Source of the DNA: DTBU01 sp964568845
Lineage (GTDB): Archaea > Thermoproteota > CALKCG01 > B24
NCBI GenBank assembly: GCA_964568845.1
Contig: CAZMSC010000030.1
Span: 1-15,845, forward strand
Length of the DNA stretch: 15,845 bases
Reading direction: 5' to 3'
Translations under genes and position numbers: made by a program
The notes under the pieces: model-generated
The model's input: only the letters and a program-made list of their open reading frames with translations
Database searches by the model: none
Told to the model about the DNA's origin: nothing
Shown here: positions 14,721 to 15,845 of the stretch, one piece after another
Numbering within the stretch: position 1 is the stretch's first letter
How the letters are laid out: every line of letters starts with the position of its first letter

Positions 14721-15533
14721 CTAAGTCCCTATGTGTACTTTTTCAACCGTTTTCTTCAGCATCCTCAAAGCAGATAGAGAGGCTAGGAAGCTAGTCTTAG
14801 GGTTTTCCGGCGTAGGCTTATTCTCAGTTATACAGCATAATCTACCGAATTCTCCCTCGACAACAACCTCATGTACATTTCCCGAAACCTGTGGATCAGC
14901 CACTATCTTAACCTTCACTTTTTCAGGACCCATAGAGGCTAAGCTTAAGGTGGCGGCTACGTTTATAGATGATGGGAATAGTTTACAGGCTTCTAAAGCC
15001 GTCCCCTCGTATAAAACTATGGGCTCAGTCAACCCGGTTAGGTCTAAGCCTTTCGATTTAACGTAGGGGTTGTCTATGAAGACCTTGGGAGGCTTCCTAG
15101 AGGTAAGCGTGACAGAGTATATATTAGCCGTTCCAGCGGCTTTAACGGCATCCAAACCAGCTATAGCACCTGAAGGTATTAAAACCTCAACGTTTTTACG
15201 TGAGGCAGCTTCTCTAAGCTTCTCATACAGCTGTGAATCTACCAAAGCTCCAACGCTCATAACCATGAGGCTTTTACCGGCCTCTAGTATAGACAAACCG
15301 TACTCTCTAACAGCTTCTTGACTAGCGGCTTCAATGACAAGCTCCACATCCTCCTTTAAAACCTCCGATATGTCTGATGCGATTTTAGGCTTACGTTTTA
15401 GAGAGTCTACAAGTTTTCTAGCCTTCTCTAAATCCCTATCATATACGATTTTAAGCTCTAAACCATCCACTACGTCACTGTCCAACGCTTTAGCTAAATA
15501 GCTTCCTATGGCTCCGCAACCTATTATAGCCAC
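14721..15533 (-). CDS. nadX: L-aspartate dehydrogenase-like protein (NadX family)
   Basis: Family members use NAD(P)+ to oxidise L-aspartate to iminoaspartate, which NadA can take into NAD synthesis. The 270-residue protein has the whole family pattern: Rossmann motif IIGCGAIGS (3-11), VIEAASQEAVREYG (66-79), PSGAIAGLDAVKAA (120-133), FPSSINVAATLSLA (186-199), DPQVSGNVHEVVVEGEFG (213-230) with the catalytic His221, and ENKPTPENPKTSFLASLSAL (237-256). The length is normal. The GTG at 15533 is the only usable start: the frame upstream carries no ATG, GTG or TTG before a stop. TATA-like boxes lie 24-32 bases upstream, so the mRNA is probably leaderless. No nadA or nadC is present here, and its position before the sugar genes leaves open a different amino or 2-oxo acid substrate. 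Confidence 0.9.
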   Translation of the reverse strand: MAIIGCGAIGSYLAKALDSDVVDGLELKIVYDRDLEKARKLVDSLKRKPKIASDISEVLKEDVELVIEAASQEAVREYGLSILEAGKSLMVMSVGALVDSQLYEKLREAASRKNVEVLIPSGAIAGLDAVKAAGTANIYSVTLTSRKPPKVFIDNPYVKSKGLDLTGLTEPIVLYEGTALEACKLFPSSINVAATLSLASMGPEKVKVKIVADPQVSGNVHEVVVEGEFGRLCCITENKPTPENPKTSFLASLSALRMLKKTVEKVHIGT

Positions 15534-15552
15534 GCCTCTGAGTTTTATTGAA

Positions 15553-15569
15553 GCATATACCGTATACTT
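15553..15569 (-). promoter_or_regulatory. Candidate promoter of the aspartate dehydrogenase-like gene
   Basis: Two overlapping TATA-like sequences on the minus strand, AGTATACG and GTATATGC, lie 24-32 bases before the GTG. This distance implies a transcript starting at, or a few bases before, the start codon. Confidence 0.45.
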
Positions 15570-15751
15570 GCCACCCCTTCTAAACCTTCAGAAAGCTCGA
15601 TTTAACCTTTTCCACTTAACGTACTACTACACCACGCTATAGAAGGAGTTTTACGCGTTTTCCTCCTTGATTGGTTGGACTGTGATGGTGTAATCCTACT
15701 TATAATTATGACCCACTTTTAGCCGTTGTATCGATGGTATGTGAAAACATA
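15570..15751. other. Divergent intergenic region, no gene seen
   Basis: No reading frame or RNA gene was recognised. The stretch holds an inverted repeat AAGGAG (15643-15648) and CTCCTT (15663-15668) flanking a T-rich loop with a central ACGCGT, and an AT-rich box CTTATAATTA near 15699-15708. Either could be regulatory; neither matches a known site. Confidence 0.35.
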
Positions 15752-15760
15752 TGTATATAT
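15752..15760 (+). promoter_or_regulatory. Candidate TATA box of the right-edge gene
   Basis: TGTATATAT is centred about 35 bases upstream of the ATG at 15792, the same spacing as several other genes in the window, predicting a leader of about 8 bases. Confidence 0.45.
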
Positions 15761-15791
15761 CCAGAGAAAAATTGACTACTGAGTGTGAAAA

Positions 15792-15845
15792 ATGGGTAGT
15801 GAATTTGAAGAGTTTAGGATTAGGCCTTCTCTAATAGTTCCACTG
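15792..15845 (+). CDS. N-terminal fragment of an unidentified protein (partial, runs off the right edge)
   Basis: An ATG opens a frame of 18 codons that continues past the window, reading MGSEFEEFRIRPSLIVPL. No family was recognised. The charged start followed by a proline-flanked hydrophobic stretch could precede a membrane segment, but too little is visible. The TATA-like box 35 bases upstream is the main support that this is a real gene start. It is divergent from the aspartate dehydrogenase-like gene. Confidence 0.35.
   Translation, partial: MGSEFEEFRIRPSLIVPL

Noticed and set aside
15534..15791. Search for a tRNA or small RNA in the right-hand intergenic region
   Set aside because: No cloverleaf, T-loop consensus (GGTTCRANYCC) or box C/D or H/ACA elements were seen.

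Overview
The window looks like a chromosomal piece of a probably thermophilic archaeon, most likely TACK/Thermoproteota-like. This rests on heavy AGA/AGG/ATA codon use, GTG and TTG starts, TATA-like boxes placed for leaderless or very short-leader transcripts, a VapBC pair, an archaeal-style glyoxylate reductase, and the remains of an IS200/IS605-type TnpB. This is inference; no rRNA or other phylogenetic marker is present.

Left part (1-4316). The left edge holds the first 38 codons of a minus-strand gene resembling the uroporphyrinogen decarboxylase/corrinoid methyltransferase superfamily. Next comes a minus-strand, apparently cytosolic, clan GH-A-like glycosidase (389-1585). Divergent from it is a short type I glutamine synthetase (1867-3093), followed on the same strand by an overlapping vapBC toxin-antitoxin pair with its own leaderless promoter and a palindrome in it. 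The 468-base gap after vapC is not empty: it holds a decayed tnpB whose zinc-ribbon segment has been deleted.

Middle part (4317-10614, minus strand). A membrane-anchored glycosidase (4317-5948) and an enolase-superfamily enzyme of the muconate-lactonizing type (6062-7195) lie downstream of a compact three-gene operon. That operon encodes a small tail-anchored membrane protein, a MoxR-type AAA+ ATPase with a cysteine cluster, and a VWA protein whose N-terminal domain carries a degenerate HExxH motif. The last two pairs overlap, so translation is probably coupled. This is the best candidate in the window for an uncharacterised system: a membrane-tethered relative of RavA-ViaA-like chaperone machines.

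Right part (10725-15845). An iron-type alcohol dehydrogenase on the plus strand converges, with only 13 bases between stops, on a minus-strand cluster of a glyoxylate/hydroxypyruvate reductase, an L-fucose isomerase-like ketol isomerase and an aspartate dehydrogenase-like protein. With the two glycosidases and the enolase-family enzyme, the window reads as a carbohydrate-processing neighbourhood: sugar release, aldose-ketose isomerisation, then reduction or oxidation of short aldehydes and 2-oxoacids. The exact pathway cannot be fixed from sequence alone. The right edge cuts the first 18 codons of a further plus-strand gene.
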